A DNA stretch of 64,000 nucleotides from Setoptus koraiensis (lineage: Eukaryota; Arthropoda): assembly GCA_048013815.1 (NCBI GenBank), contig CM106585.1, positions 17,112,001 to 17,176,000 of the forward strand. Direction: 5' to 3'. How positions within the stretch are numbered: position 1 is the first letter of the stretch; every line of letters begins with the position of its first letter. The notes beneath the pieces are model-generated. The model was not told the DNA's origin, made no database searches, and saw only the letters and a program-made list of their open reading frames with translations. The translations under genes were made by a program, and so were the position numbers. This document shows, piece after piece, positions 1-12,262 of this stretch.

Positions 1-70
1 CAGATAGCATCATGTAGCCGCAACAGTGGCACCAGTGGTGCCGACACTAAACAGAGGACGCTCGTATCGG

Positions 71-180
71 GATATGTGGGCATATATGGGGATGTGCGGG
101 GATATATGGGGATGTGCGGGGATATATGGGGATGTGCGGGGCTATATGGAGATGCGTGGGGATATGTGGGGATGTGCGGA
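71..180. repeat. 20-bp G-rich tandem repeat
   Basis: About five and a half copies of a 20-bp unit close to GATATATGGGGATGTGCGGG. Runs of three or four G are spaced by 6-nt loops, so the + strand fits the usual pattern for a G-quadruplex. The open frame through it (repeated Y-G-D-V/M-W-G) is a repeat artefact. Confidence 0.85.
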
Positions 181-2210
181 GTAGAGAGCGATAATTTACA
201 ACTGTTGACTAATGATGTCAGCCGTTTCGGCCAAATCAATGGGCGCACTCAGCATGTGCCAGCATATGCCACCATTGATGGCAGCCTAATCGCATGGCGT
301 CATCATGATCACATCCGCGTTTTGTCACTTGTTATGGGTCTTGCCATGTCTCCTTGGCGCGTTTGACAAGCTCAACAATGCTCACAATCTCTTTGCATCC
401 CTGTGACTCGGCGTTTGTCTGGGCGCTTGTCTCGGCGCTTGTGCCAACGCTTGCATGTTCATATGAGTATGAGTTGTTAATTTGTGTTGGCCATATTGGC
501 CATAATACAACCTAATGGCCACACAACTTAATATGACTCACAATCGTGCCAGCCAAGCCACTTGCCGAGCGCCACTCAATTAGTGCAAACACTGACAGCA
601 CATGTTCACTATTCATCAACTGGCAATTAGTGACTGCATTGTGTCACATTGACCATCCAATAATCAATACAACCATTAATTGATATAATAATTGATCATT
701 GTTTCAACGTGTGTTACGTAATGGGGACTATTGTATCAGTGATAAAGTTGGTTAGTTCACTAGTGTTTTATTAAGTGACACCAAGTGATTTTTGACTGTC
801 ATACTTTGACTGTGTCTGGCAGAGGCGATGGTCACTCGCAAGTTGTGTGAGTCACAACAGCAGCAGCAACCACAGCACACTGTTCACTTGGCCACGTATC
901 TATCATATATAATGATATGATTGTGCAAACACACACTCTTAGAAACAATTGCACAATTTGCATAATTACATCGACTTGCGCGCGATACAAGCGGCCAAGA
1001 AATGAGATGAGATGAGATCAAGTCGAGTGACATTGTTGCCAGCACAGTGGGGAGATGTCACTCAACCATGTGACTGAATCACTGACAGTGCACGACAGCG
1101 GAGCCTCTAATGGAGAGCATTGTTATGTATTATTATTAGTATTATTAGAGTTGTCTGTGGCCATTCAACTCTGCATGCATTACACTCTGTCATATGCATA
1201 AAAGCATATGCTTGTAATATGGTTATAATGCAAGATTATATTAAATATTATGTAAGATGATTGGGGCTAATTTCATTTTCATTGTGTCTCTGTTGTGTAG
1301 TTCTTGTACTGTTCATTGTACTGTAATATTGTGTATGATTGTGCGACAAGCATGACAAGACAACAGCCCAAGTTGCCAGCTCTTTTCGCATTGTCAAACG
1401 AGCCTTTTGCGATGCTGATCAAGCAGTAATCAAGTATTGTTGTATCATGACTCCACTTGCAGCACTGTTATATCATAAATGATGATAACAGATGAATATT
1501 TAGTTGTTGCTATATCAGCTGATTATACTCACTACGTGCACTATAATTGCTGCCTTTGACCCACCAATATCCTCGATTATGTTAGTTGTGTGTTAGTTGC
1601 GCGCACAATTTATTTAGTTACAATTAATTAAAAATTGCAATTACAATTAGTTGTCATTACAATTGGTTGTAATTGAAAACGCGATATGTGACATCATTTC
1701 AATCGCATCGTAACGGCCACTTGGCAATCGTTTGGCACACTCCCTGTCGATGTAATCGCCCTGTAAGCGAACTGTGTTTGAGCCCGTTATAATGCATAAT
1801 CATCAACACATATAATACAAATCATCAGTATAATCGATGGTTGTTCGCTGACAAAAAGCCACGCTGACAACAGAGCAGCAGCAATCATTCAATCATTGGC
1901 TCTCTACTAACACTAACACTAACAATGGCACATGCAACATGCTCGTACCAGCTCGTAGTAGCGATCATAATCAATGCATCTCTTTATGTAATTATAATTA
2001 ATTCTTTGCTCGTTCATTATTGCGCCCATGTCCACATTGTCAGCTAACTACATGGCCAACGTCATTCGACGCTATTCGACGTTATTCGACGTTGAGTTTG
2101 TCAAGTTTGTTTATCGTACGCAAATGCAAATTAATGCAAACTTGACTATGCTAATCTGCTAAAATGCGCGCGATGCGTGCAACAGATCTTATCGCCGTCA
2201 AGACGCTGCT

Positions 2211-2294
2211 GCGCTCGTTGGGGCGTTCGTCGGTGCGTCCGTCGGTGCGTTCGTCGGTGCGTTCGTCGGTGAGCTTGTTGGTGCGCTCGTTGAT
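2211..2294. repeat. 12-bp tandem repeat
   Basis: Seven copies of a 12-bp unit close to GCGTTCGTCGGT; the outer copies are more diverged. Because 12 is a multiple of 3, all frames stay open and give spurious short peptides on both strands. Confidence 0.85.
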
Positions 2295-3336
2295 GCGTGC
2301 CAACAATGGGCCCCAACGACAATATTCAACGACACACAATCAAACATCGCGAGCGGCAAACGAGCAAGTTGTATCATAAACTGTTGTATTACGTTATATA
2401 ACAGCGTGTTATACAGCGTGTATATGTAATTTGTTATGTAATGTTTTGTAACGTTAAGTTGATTGATGGCTGCAACAGTGCACAACAATTGTCAGTGCAG
2501 CGCTGGGGTTCATTCAATTAAAAGTTGAAATTAAGCCACGCCATCGCGCGTAATCGTGTTCGGTACTGTTGGCAAGCTGACACTTGGCCGCCCGCACTGA
2601 CAATAGTGACTCAAGTCAAAGCTGTCAGCTGTGCGAGCCCATTATGCAATAGCCACAAATTGTGGTTAATAATGTTGTTGCACGTTGTCATGGCTACTGG
2701 CAACAATGCATGTTAGTTGCTGTTGCGGCGAGTGGCCTGGTTACATCATCAGCATGACTCAATTTGAGAGTTGTCTCAATTTGAGAGTTGTCTCAATGAC
2801 ACACATGATGTGTTCGCAGTTATGCGACCATCGTCGTCGTCTCGACAATCGCAGCAAACATTGACGCCTAATATGTCATGTGTCTCAACGGCGTCTCTCG
2901 CAGTCTTTCGCAGTCTCTTGCAGCGAGCGACAAGTCAAGTTGCAATGACGAACTATCCGTTGGCCATTGTGACACAATGATTGTGTTCGATGTTGCGCTC
3001 ATTGTGGCTCGAAATGGCGCTCATTGTGGCTCGATATCGCGCCGTTCGAACAGCACGAATGGTCGCCGTGGTGCTCGCAAATAAACACGCCGAGCTACGA
3101 ACGCAAAAAAGAGAGCGAGTTGGCGCAATTGCGAAATTGTGTAACTCGCTCAACAATTGTGACTGCCTACTATCTAGTAACTAGACAGTGTCTAGTGAGT
3201 GTGACGAGCTCACTGTTGCGACTGGATGCGCCGGCGTGCGCTGGCCGATTTGCCAGCCAACAGCGACCAAGTGCAATAACATTTAGCAAATGAACTCTCG
3301 CTCGGGGGCCCCTTAAATCGCCTGTTACACGGACAC

Positions 3337-3398
3337 GCTGTGGCTCGGTGCTTGTGAGGCTGTGGCTCGGTGCTCGTGAGGCTGTGGCTCGGTGCGCC
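3337..3398. repeat. 22-bp tandem repeat
   Basis: Nearly three copies of a 22-bp unit beginning GCTGTGGCTCGGTGCT. Copies differ by single bases. Confidence 0.8.
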
Positions 3399-5371
3399 AC
3401 AAGCTCACAAGCAAGCGCATTCAATTGTTGAACAACAAGCCAAAAGGAGACACAACCTTTAAAAACACTAAGCGCATGGGACAGGTTTATTATGTAATAT
3501 ATCTTAACTCATCGCTGGCCTGTCATGAGCTCGCTCGCTTAGCTATTTATAGATAGACGTATTTGGTTGTATTTTTGCGCCTTTTCGCGCTGCCAACTCT
3601 CGCTCTGCTTGCTTGTTGTCCGGTCATTCGCTGTCTGGCTCGTCGTTGGCGGCTCGTCGTTGGCGGCTCGTCGTTGCCGGCTCGTCGTTGCCGGCGAGTC
3701 GTCAGCCCGCAGCAACCAGCCGCAACTGGCCAAAAACAACTCGCGACAAGGCCACTGGACGAGGCAACCAACCGGCGAGGCCGCCAAGCGAGGCCCATGG
3801 ACACGCACTCGGCCGTTCGCATTCCAGCGACCCACTGGGCAGCCATGGCCAAATCAAATCCCTCGTCGGGCGCTCACATCGTCAGCCGCTCACATCGTCA
3901 GCCGCTCACATCGTCAGCCGCCCTCATCGTCAGAGAAATCGCCGTCTGGCGGCCGGCCTGCCAAGGCCTCGGCCGAATATTTCATTTTCGCTCGCAGCCA
4001 ACGACTGACCGCCGCACCGACAAGCGTCCGATTCGCAATTCTCAATTTTGGTTCGCCCGTCGGCCGCATTCGCAGGTCAGTGCTTCATTCGCTGGTCAGC
4101 GTGCGCCGGCGTGCCCGGGCAAACGAGCGGCCACGCCGGTGACCGTTGTCTGATGATCAGAGTCCGATCATCAGACTCTGATCAGCAGAGTCTGCCGATC
4201 GCGCGCCAGCGTCGTGTTTGCACTTTGTTTGCACGAGCTGCTCGCTCGCGTCAATTGTTGAGCCGCTCGCTCGTGCCAACTGTTGAGCCGGCAAGCGGCG
4301 GGCGCCACGGCCGGCCGCGACCCCGTAAGCCCTGCGGCCGGGGTCAAGCGCGCTCGTTTGCATTGGCCACTCTGGCCACTCTGGCCACTCTGACCACTTT
4401 GACCACTTTGGCCATTGTCAGCGGCGACTGTGATTGTTGGCACCGACTGGTCACAGTGGCGACACGGCAGCACGCGCTCACCGATGGTCGCAAGTGTCAC
4501 ATTAGTGTCACATTGATGTCACCCGTGGCACCGCGCGGAATGTCACAATGTTGACAAGAGCTGCTCACAAGCGTCAGTTGACAGGTGTGAGCGATTAGCG
4601 GCTCTCGCATTGACAGTCGCACAATTGTTGTCAATTGTTGTCAATGGCTCGCAATGGCTCTCAGTGGCTCGCGATGGCGCACACACACACGCACGCTGAC
4701 ACAAGCGGCCGACGCAGACAGCGAGCGGCTGTTTTAATTGTCATTGTCGCCAATAAAGTCGCAAAGCCGCGAGGTCACGGCGCCTTGTTTGCCAGCTTTG
4801 TTTGCCAGTGTCGGCCTGACAGTGTCAGTCTGACAGTCACACTCTGACAGTGTCTGTCTGGCTGTCACACTCTGACAGTGTCAGGCTGGCGGCGGCGCAC
4901 GAGTCGCGCCGACAGTTGGTGACAGTTGGCGCGTTGTTGTGCCGTTGTGGCACAAGTGCAGCGACAGCAACAGCAGCAAACGAGCCGGATATAGCGACCA
5001 AAGTGTCATGCAAACCATTGGCACAAAGTGATCGGCTCGCACAGACAGCGCGCTGTGCAGACCAATGGCCGCAAACAACAACCGGCGGTGTCGCTGTGGC
5101 AACAAGTGGCGGCCATAAACGTATTAACGTTGAACTCTGTCTACTGACAGCGCGTGAGCTGCGTATTTAAAGCGCATTTAAAGCGTATTTATAGCGCCGG
5201 TGTCATCGACACCAGCGGCCATGTTGATACATTGTTGTCGCTGTGACAACTGCGGTGGCGACATGCAAATAGTTGCATGTCGCGGCATTGCCACCGATGA
5301 CAGCGCACGCCAAACGAATCGATCATGGCGACGACATTTTGCGATGACACACGCACGCAAAGATCATTGAT

Positions 5372-5455
5372 CTTTTGACACAACATTTGACACAACATTT
5401 GACACAACTTTTGACACAACTTTTGACACAACTCTTGACACAACTCTTGACACAA
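5372..5455. repeat. 12-bp tandem repeat
   Basis: Seven copies of a 12-bp unit close to CTTTTGACACAA. It lies just 95 bp before the long pentamer tract, so two unrelated arrays sit almost side by side. Confidence 0.9.
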
Positions 5456-5550
5456 CGCAGCTCGCGCCGACATTTACATTGTTCGCGCTCGCCACATCGT
5501 CGCATCGGCGTGTCACTCGCACTCGCTCGCACAAGCTTACGTAATGCGCT

Positions 5551-5750
5551 GTGTTGTGTTGTGTTGTGTTGTGTTGTGTTGTGTTGTGTTGTGTTGTGTT
5601 GTGTTGTGTTGTGTTGTGTTGTGTTGTGTTGTGTTGTGTTGTGTTGTGTTGTGTTGTGTTGTGTTGTGTTGTGTTGTGTTGTGTTGTGTTGTGTTGTGTT
5701 GTGTTGTGTTGTGTTGTGTTGTGTTGTGTTGTGTTGTGTTGTGTTGTGTT
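5551..5750. repeat. Perfect (GTGTT)40 pentanucleotide tract
   Basis: Exactly 200 bp of GTGTT repeated 40 times with no interruption that I can see. The unit is not a multiple of 3, so each frame cycles through the same five codons (C-C-V-V-L on +, Q-H-N-T-T on -) and all six frames are open or nearly so; none is a gene. The unit differs from the arthropod telomere repeat TTAGG. The lack of interruptions suggests recent expansion or high length mutability. Confidence 0.95.
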
Positions 5751-5940
5751 GCAACAGTCACACAAGCACATGTGCCCGCTGGCAAGTCACTTGTGCTTGC
5801 CAAACAACTGTGCCCAACTCCATAGGTGGCGATAATTCAGTGGCCACAATGACAGTTGCCAAATGAACGACAGCGACACTCTGCACACACCAGCTGACGC
5901 TCAGCTCTGGCCACACCGGTCAACACGCTTGCATCCGTTT

Positions 5941-6003
5941 TAGCAGCAACAACAACAGCAACAACAACAACAACGACAACAACAACAACAACGACAACAA
6001 CAG
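5941..6003. repeat. CAA/GAC-type trinucleotide tract
   Basis: An imperfect run of CAACAA with interspersed GAC and AGC triplets. Similar GTTGTT/CAACAA tracts with GTC/GAC interruptions occur at about 10680-10770, 10875-10923, 11205-11350, 16040-16112, 16876-16942, 22668-22755 and 26848-26990. They account for the long poly-V, poly-Q and poly-T open frames of this half of the window. Confidence 0.8.
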
Positions 6004-6636
6004 TCGGACGGCCGACATGAATCAATCAATTAATTGACAAGTATTGTAAGCTAGTTAGTGAGCCGGGGTGGCCAATGCAAAGGCGAAGGTGGCAAAGGTG
6101 TGGTCAGGTGGTGCCGTTGTGAGTCACACACTTGTTGCACAACACCATTGTTGCCATACAGTAACTGTATACTATACAGTGTTTAGTGTGTTGCGCAACC
6201 ACAGATGCAAACAAACCTGTCAACGGCGCCAACAACCACCGATGGCCAGTGGTGAATGAGGTGAATCATGTAATCATAGTATCATTACACTGGCTGCACC
6301 ATCGATGTGACCTGACAACTGTTGCTAGTGTGACTATGACAACAAATAAGGAAGCGCCACTTTTGTTTATTATCAACTATCAACTATCAAATATCAAATC
6401 ATCATCAAATCATCATCAAATCATCATGAGATCGTAGATCAAACAGAGACAAAACAGAGATAAAAATAAAATAAATTTTATTAATATTAATATTAAAATG
6501 GCAGTTTAAGTATGTTGTATTGTATTGTATTTATAGTGTTGTGTTCATGTAGCGGTAATACAAGTCAGTTTGTTTGTCGTTGTTGTCGCTGCTGCTGGCA
6601 GCACCATTTGCCGTTGTCACATCGGTGTATCACTGA

Positions 6637-6708
6637 CTGTTGTGTAACTGGCTGTTGTGTAACTGGCTGTTGTGTAACTGGCTGTTGTGTAACTGGCTGT
6701 TGTGTAAC
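6637..6708. repeat. 15-bp tandem repeat
   Basis: 4.8 copies of a 15-bp unit, CTGTTGTGTAACTGG, nearly identical between copies. Confidence 0.9.
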
Positions 6709-8618
6709 ATCACCATGAGTGACAGTAGACAACACAGATAACGCAACACATAGACAACAAGTGCAACAAGTGTATGGCTGATACATTAATAGCAGTAATA
6801 CTGTAACAGTATGATACAGTAATACCGCAACAGTATAATACAGTAATACTGTTACAGTATTATTATTATGATACTGTCAATGATGATACAGTGTCAGGTA
6901 GTTTGGGCTAATGAGCAAAATAGATCAACATGCTGGTTAATTGTGGTCGCATTTATCGTCAATATCGCGACATCATCTGTTTCGCCTGTCAGCGCGTTTG
7001 TTTCATCAAGGGCCAGAGTAAAGTCACTTGTTGCTTGTTTTGTTGTCTGTCGCTGAACACACAAACACAAACAGAGTCTGTTTGAAACAGTGACAAATAA
7101 CAATAATAACAGTAATACAACATGTACAACACAACGCTCCTATAATGCCAATCATATGATATGACATAATATAATTAAATTACACAACCATTAGTCTATT
7201 TACAGCGACACCAACAACGACACCAACAACAGCACCAACAACGACAACAACGACGCCGGTTTGTGAGCTGCTCAAGTTGCAGCTCACACAAACAGTTGGC
7301 GCCCTAAACCAACTGTCGATCATCTATCATCAACCTGTGCAACCTGTCAAGCTCTTCCTGCTCGCCCGATCCTGTGACACTGTCACACTGTGAGTCACAG
7401 TCTGTGACAGGCTGGTCGATCTGGGCAACGTTGGTCAACTAAACTTTACTTTTTTCGTTTAATTATGTCATCGCATAATTATGTCATCGCATGGCGATCA
7501 TCACAGCACTGCTGTGACAGCAGACGATAGCAGACGTGTGAAACGGTGACCATTTGGCGCCAGTTTGTGCACTGTGCGATACGATATTTACATCGCGTTT
7601 ATTTCAAATAAACGCGACAAATAAATTATTTGTCGCGATCGATATCGCGTTAATCGCGAGCTATGTCACAGTGGCCAACAGAAGCCGCCGACGCACCGTA
7701 TCGAGTGGTCAATCTGACTGACAGATCTGACTGAATTGTGAGAGCCTCTCACAGTGAGAGGAGATCGCTGAAAAGTTTTCAGCGAAAACACATTCTCTAT
7801 TACAGATCGTATTTTGTCTAGTTTGTCCATGTGGCGGCGCTGTGCGGTTGCGGTTGCGGTGGTTTAGCTGGTTGGTCGGTGCTCGGTGCTCGCAGCGATT
7901 GTTTACATGCCAGCACAACAAATATCGTATGTAGATATCGTAAAAGAGGCGCCCTTTCTCACGTCCGTCAGCGGCGACGCGCATCGCAAATGCGAGTCGG
8001 ACAAACAATTTCAAATAATGATAATTTGCCATTAGCTGGCGGCGCTGTCACTGGCGTGATAACTCTCGCATACATTGCGATATGACGTAATTTGCTGCTG
8101 CCAAGTGGCAGCAGCAAACAACAACGACGACGACGCATCGGCTCGCAAACGATATAAGACGATGTGAGAGAGATAAACAGCGTCTCTTGTTACCCGTGGC
8201 GCGGTCGCCGGCCAGACCTTGGTCAGTCGGCTGGCAGCGTTGTGGCGCCGTTTGTGGCAGTTTTTGGCAGTTTGTTTTTGGCAGTTTGTTTTTGGCAGTT
8301 TGTGGCGCTTTTCGGCGGCTTTTCGGTGGCGTTCGGCAGCAGTTGCGGCGGGGCCTCAGCAGGCCGGTTGCGGCGCTCACTTGTAATTGATCTCGACAAC
8401 ACTAATGGCGTCTGGCTTGGCCATTTTACAATAATGATGACAACGATGATGACAATGATGATAATAATGATAATAATGATGGTAATAGTGATGATAATAA
8501 ATGATAATCGTAACAATAATCGCGCCGATAGCAGCGAGCGTTTGCGCGCCTCTCGGCTTGACATTGCGCTGCCCGTCGCGGTATTCAATTACTCGGCTGC
8601 CGGGCGCAATCGGCCATT

Positions 8619-8673
8619 TATCTCGCACATATCTCGCACATATCTCGCACATATCTCGCATATATCTCGCATA
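8619..8673. repeat. 11-bp tandem repeat beside a hairpin
   Basis: Five copies of TATCTCGCACA, the last two ending in TA. The array ends five bases before the perfect 17-bp inverted repeat at 8679-8720. Confidence 0.9.
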
Positions 8674-8678
8674 TGTAC

Positions 8679-8720
8679 GCCATATATATTTGCCAATATA
8701 TTCTGGCAAATATATATGGC
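8679..8720. repeat. Perfect 17-bp inverted repeat
   Basis: Arms 8679-8695 and 8704-8720 are exact reverse complements (GCCATATATATTTGCCA) with an 8-nt loop. It could form a cruciform or an RNA hairpin. I see no terminator or gene context for it. Confidence 0.9.
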
Positions 8721-11700
8721 GGCTGGCACCACATTGCAAGTCGGGCCCATGGCCGACTATTGCCAGTTGCCATAGGCTCATAATGCGCCCATAATGCAAC
8801 AACAACGCGACCATTACGCAATAATAACGCAAATACCAATAATGCGCGCCATTATGAGATGATCGGCGCGCAATTGTCAGCCACTTGTCGATCACGACGC
8901 AAACAACGCAACAACAGCACCCCAGTAATTGATAATTAGATAATTGGATAATTAGAGCTCGCAAGTCGCCGGCATTACATTATCCATGCGCTGCCATCGA
9001 CTGGCCGACAATGCGATCGTTGACTGTGCCATTATAATTTGACATGTGTTAATTAACGCCATTCAATTAACATTAGTGTTGGCTGTTTACGGCCACTTGT
9101 TGCTCATTGGCTGCTCGTTGGCCACTTGTTGATTGGCTCTTCGTTGGCCACTTGTTGATTGGCGCTCGTCGTTGGCCGCAACGGCTCTGTCTTGGCTGTC
9201 TATATATATATATATATCGCCAACAACTTGTTGGCAACAAGTTGGCCTGGCTGACACAGCCAGAGATAATGTGCACGACAAGCACAATTTATTTATTATT
9301 TTTTATGATTGTAAACAAGTCAGCAGCAACGAGTCAACAACGACACCGACAAGTGCAAACGGATAGCAGCCAACAGCAACAATGACAATTGAACACGACA
9401 ACTTCGAACAAGACAACAAGCCCGTGTGCAACCGACACCGACTGGCAAAGTGACGAGGCGACGGAGTGACGAGGCGACGAAGTGACGAGGCGACGAGGCG
9501 ATGAAATGATGAAATGGGGCGCCCGCACAGCCCGCACGACAGCCGGCGACGACGACAACGGTCTAGCCAACGACGGTTGTGAGTTACGATGGTGCGTACA
9601 GTTACAAGTGGATCAACAAGTGAGCGTGATGCAGACAACCATGCGACCAAAAATTGAATTTGTCGTCGCAAATTCGCGATCTCGACTCGATTTGTGTCAC
9701 AACGAATTTGTCAGCAGTCGTCGTGGCGACAAATTGTTTGTCAGACATCGAGTGTCGTGACAAATGTGCTCGCCAAGGCGTTTGTGCGCGTTAGCTAACA
9801 CACGCCGACAGCCACAAAATATAAAAATAGATATAAATTAGCGAGCGATCGCGACTTGCGCTGCTCGTCAAATGATTTGCCGAATTTGACGGATTGCGAT
9901 GGAATTGGCGAATTGCGATGGAATTGGCGAATTGCGCTGGAATTGGCGAAGTAACGACGGCCAAGTTCATTTATTTGCGGGCATTTATGGCGCGGCGCGG
10001 CTGTGACGCGCGTCAATGTGGGCGCCCAATCAACAATCAGACGGCGACGTGACGACTGATCCGTCTCGCTCGTCTCGCGCGTCTATCCGTCTTGTTCGTC
10101 GCGTTCGTCTATCCGACGATCCGTCGATCCGTCTATCCGGCGACGCCGTAGCGAATCGAGAGAAAGTGTCATTAGAGTAGACGAGATTTGTGAGCGACAA
10201 ACAGGTGACACGGTCGCTGTTGGCAAGTTGCGCCTATTGCGAAAACTTGCCAACAGCGACAACACTGCGCGGCGGTGTCGCTGTTGTCGTTGATGTCGCT
10301 GTTGCTGTTGTCGTTGGTGTTGTCGTTGGTGCAAGTGTCGTTGTTCAACAGCGACAGCAACAGCAACAGTTGCTGGCTGGCAAGTGGCGCCGCAACTGGC
10401 TCTGGCAGCAACGTGACATACGACAGGTAGATAATAAATATCAGCGCGCTTTCATTATCGATTTAATTGTAGGTGCGCTGGCGGTTTTAGTTTCGCGTTG
10501 GCTCGCTTGCTCGCTTGTTGGTTTGTGGCGCCGGATTGGCAAGTGGCAGTCGGATTGTGAGTCAATCCACTTTGCAAATATCCATTTCTGGCGTGTGTCT
10601 CCGCGGCGCAATCAGCCTGACACTGCCTCGCGCGTCTGGCTCGCGTCGCCTCACAAACAACAACACGGGCTCGTTGTTGTCATCTGTCGTTGTTGTTGTT
10701 GCTGTCGTTGTTGTTGCTGTCGTTGATGTTGCTGTTGTTGTCGCTGTTGTTGTTGTTGTCGCTGTTGTGCAAACTGACAAGAGTGACTCACTGGCGAGAC
10801 AGCGCGTACACGATCGAACGACCTCGAACCCGGCAAATGTGAAAGTTGTGCCAAGTTCACGGTCACGGCTGCCACCTTTGTTGTTGTTGTCGTCGTCGTG
10901 GTTGTTGTTGTTGTTGTTGTTGTTTTTCTTGTGTTCCTTCGACATCCATTTAACAGTAGGATAGTTTCAGTTGAACGCTGCAAGTTACACTGCAAGTTTT
11001 AGTGAAATTGTGACTCAAACACAGACGCCAACAGCTCCGACTCGACGGCTGCGCGAGCTGCCAAACAGCCCAAGTGTGTCTGGCCAAGTTTGCGAAACTT
11101 GTAACAACAACAACAACAACAACAATATTACAATGCTGCCGTCTCACAATTTGTGACTCACAAATACAAATAATGCTGGCAAGACCGCACCAGTCAGCCA
11201 CTGACATTAGCGTTGTTGTTGTTGTTATATTTAGCTTGGCTGTTGCACGTTTTGTCATGTTGTTGTGGTGGTTGTCGTTGTTGTTGTCGTTGTTGTTGTC
11301 GTTGTTGTTGTCGTTGTTGTTGTTGTCGTTGTTGCTGTTGTTGTTGTTCGGCGGCGGCGGCGGCGGTTGCTGTTCGACGGCGGCTGTTGGCGCAAAACTG
11401 CCACAAGTGCCACAACTTTCAACTTTCAACTGGCACAACAAAAACTTGCGCAACAACGCCAACAACAATAAATTGTCGGCTCAACTGGAATCAGTTTTAT
11501 TATCGCACACTCAAGTTCAATTCGGCGGCTGCTGTTGTGAGTCTGTTAGCATGCCAACTATTATAATTATTTTCTATGGCGTCAACGTGTGCGCCCGCTG
11601 TCACTGCATCGCACAAGACGAAATGAAATAAAACGAAACGAAACGAAATAAAAAAAAAATAATGCAAGCCAAAACAAAGGCCGTCGAGCCAACACTGTCG

Positions 11701-12228
11701 AGCCAACACTGTCGAGCCAGCGCCGCCGAGCTGCGTCCAACAGCGCAGAGCAGTGGCCAAAAGAACAGTAATTGATGCAATTAGCAACGCAAGCTTTGCG
11801 CCAACGAAGTTCGCAGAGTCAAGTTCGCTGGCAAGCCAACTCTGGCTAGCTTGTTGCGATTAGTGTGCGACAGTCAACACGACTGACTTGTGACTCGCAA
11901 CTAATGACAGTCGTTCGTTTACTGGCGACTACAATACAGTGACTGTATTATTCACTCGCAACTGTTAGTATAATACGATAGTATATCGATGTATGACACT
12001 GTGCAAACATTGCGCAGTACATTGTGCAAATAAAGCAACAACAACAACAACAACATTGTTTGTTTTTCGGGCCATTGTTGGCTGTTTTGTTGTCATCATC
12101 CGGCACTGATAGCAATTGATACTCGCTCGCTCGATACGCGATAATTGCAATGGCTCAATTATGATTGTCAATCCACACTCCGCAGTCCACAGTCCACGGA
12201 CACAGCTGATCAATAGTGCACGGACAAC

Positions 12229-12262
12229 TAATTAATTAATTAATTAATTAATTAATTAATTA
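12229..12262. repeat. (TAAT)n tract
   Basis: About 8.5 perfect copies of TAAT, which is self-complementary over its whole length. TAATTA is also the core bound by many homeodomain proteins, but simple repetition explains it without regulation. Confidence 0.9.

Noticed and set aside
5551-5750. Internal telomere remnant
   Set aside because: The GTGTT unit is unlike TTAGG or other known animal telomere repeats, and no subtelomeric genes are near.
5323-5866. Long frames with repeated CCVVL or QHNTT units
   Set aside because: They are six-frame translations of the perfect GTGTT tract and its flanks; every frame gives the same cycle.
10515-11631. Poly-V, poly-Q, poly-T and poly-N proteins
   Set aside because: They come from GTTGTT/CAACAA tracts and are open on both strands at once, without any non-repeat conserved part.
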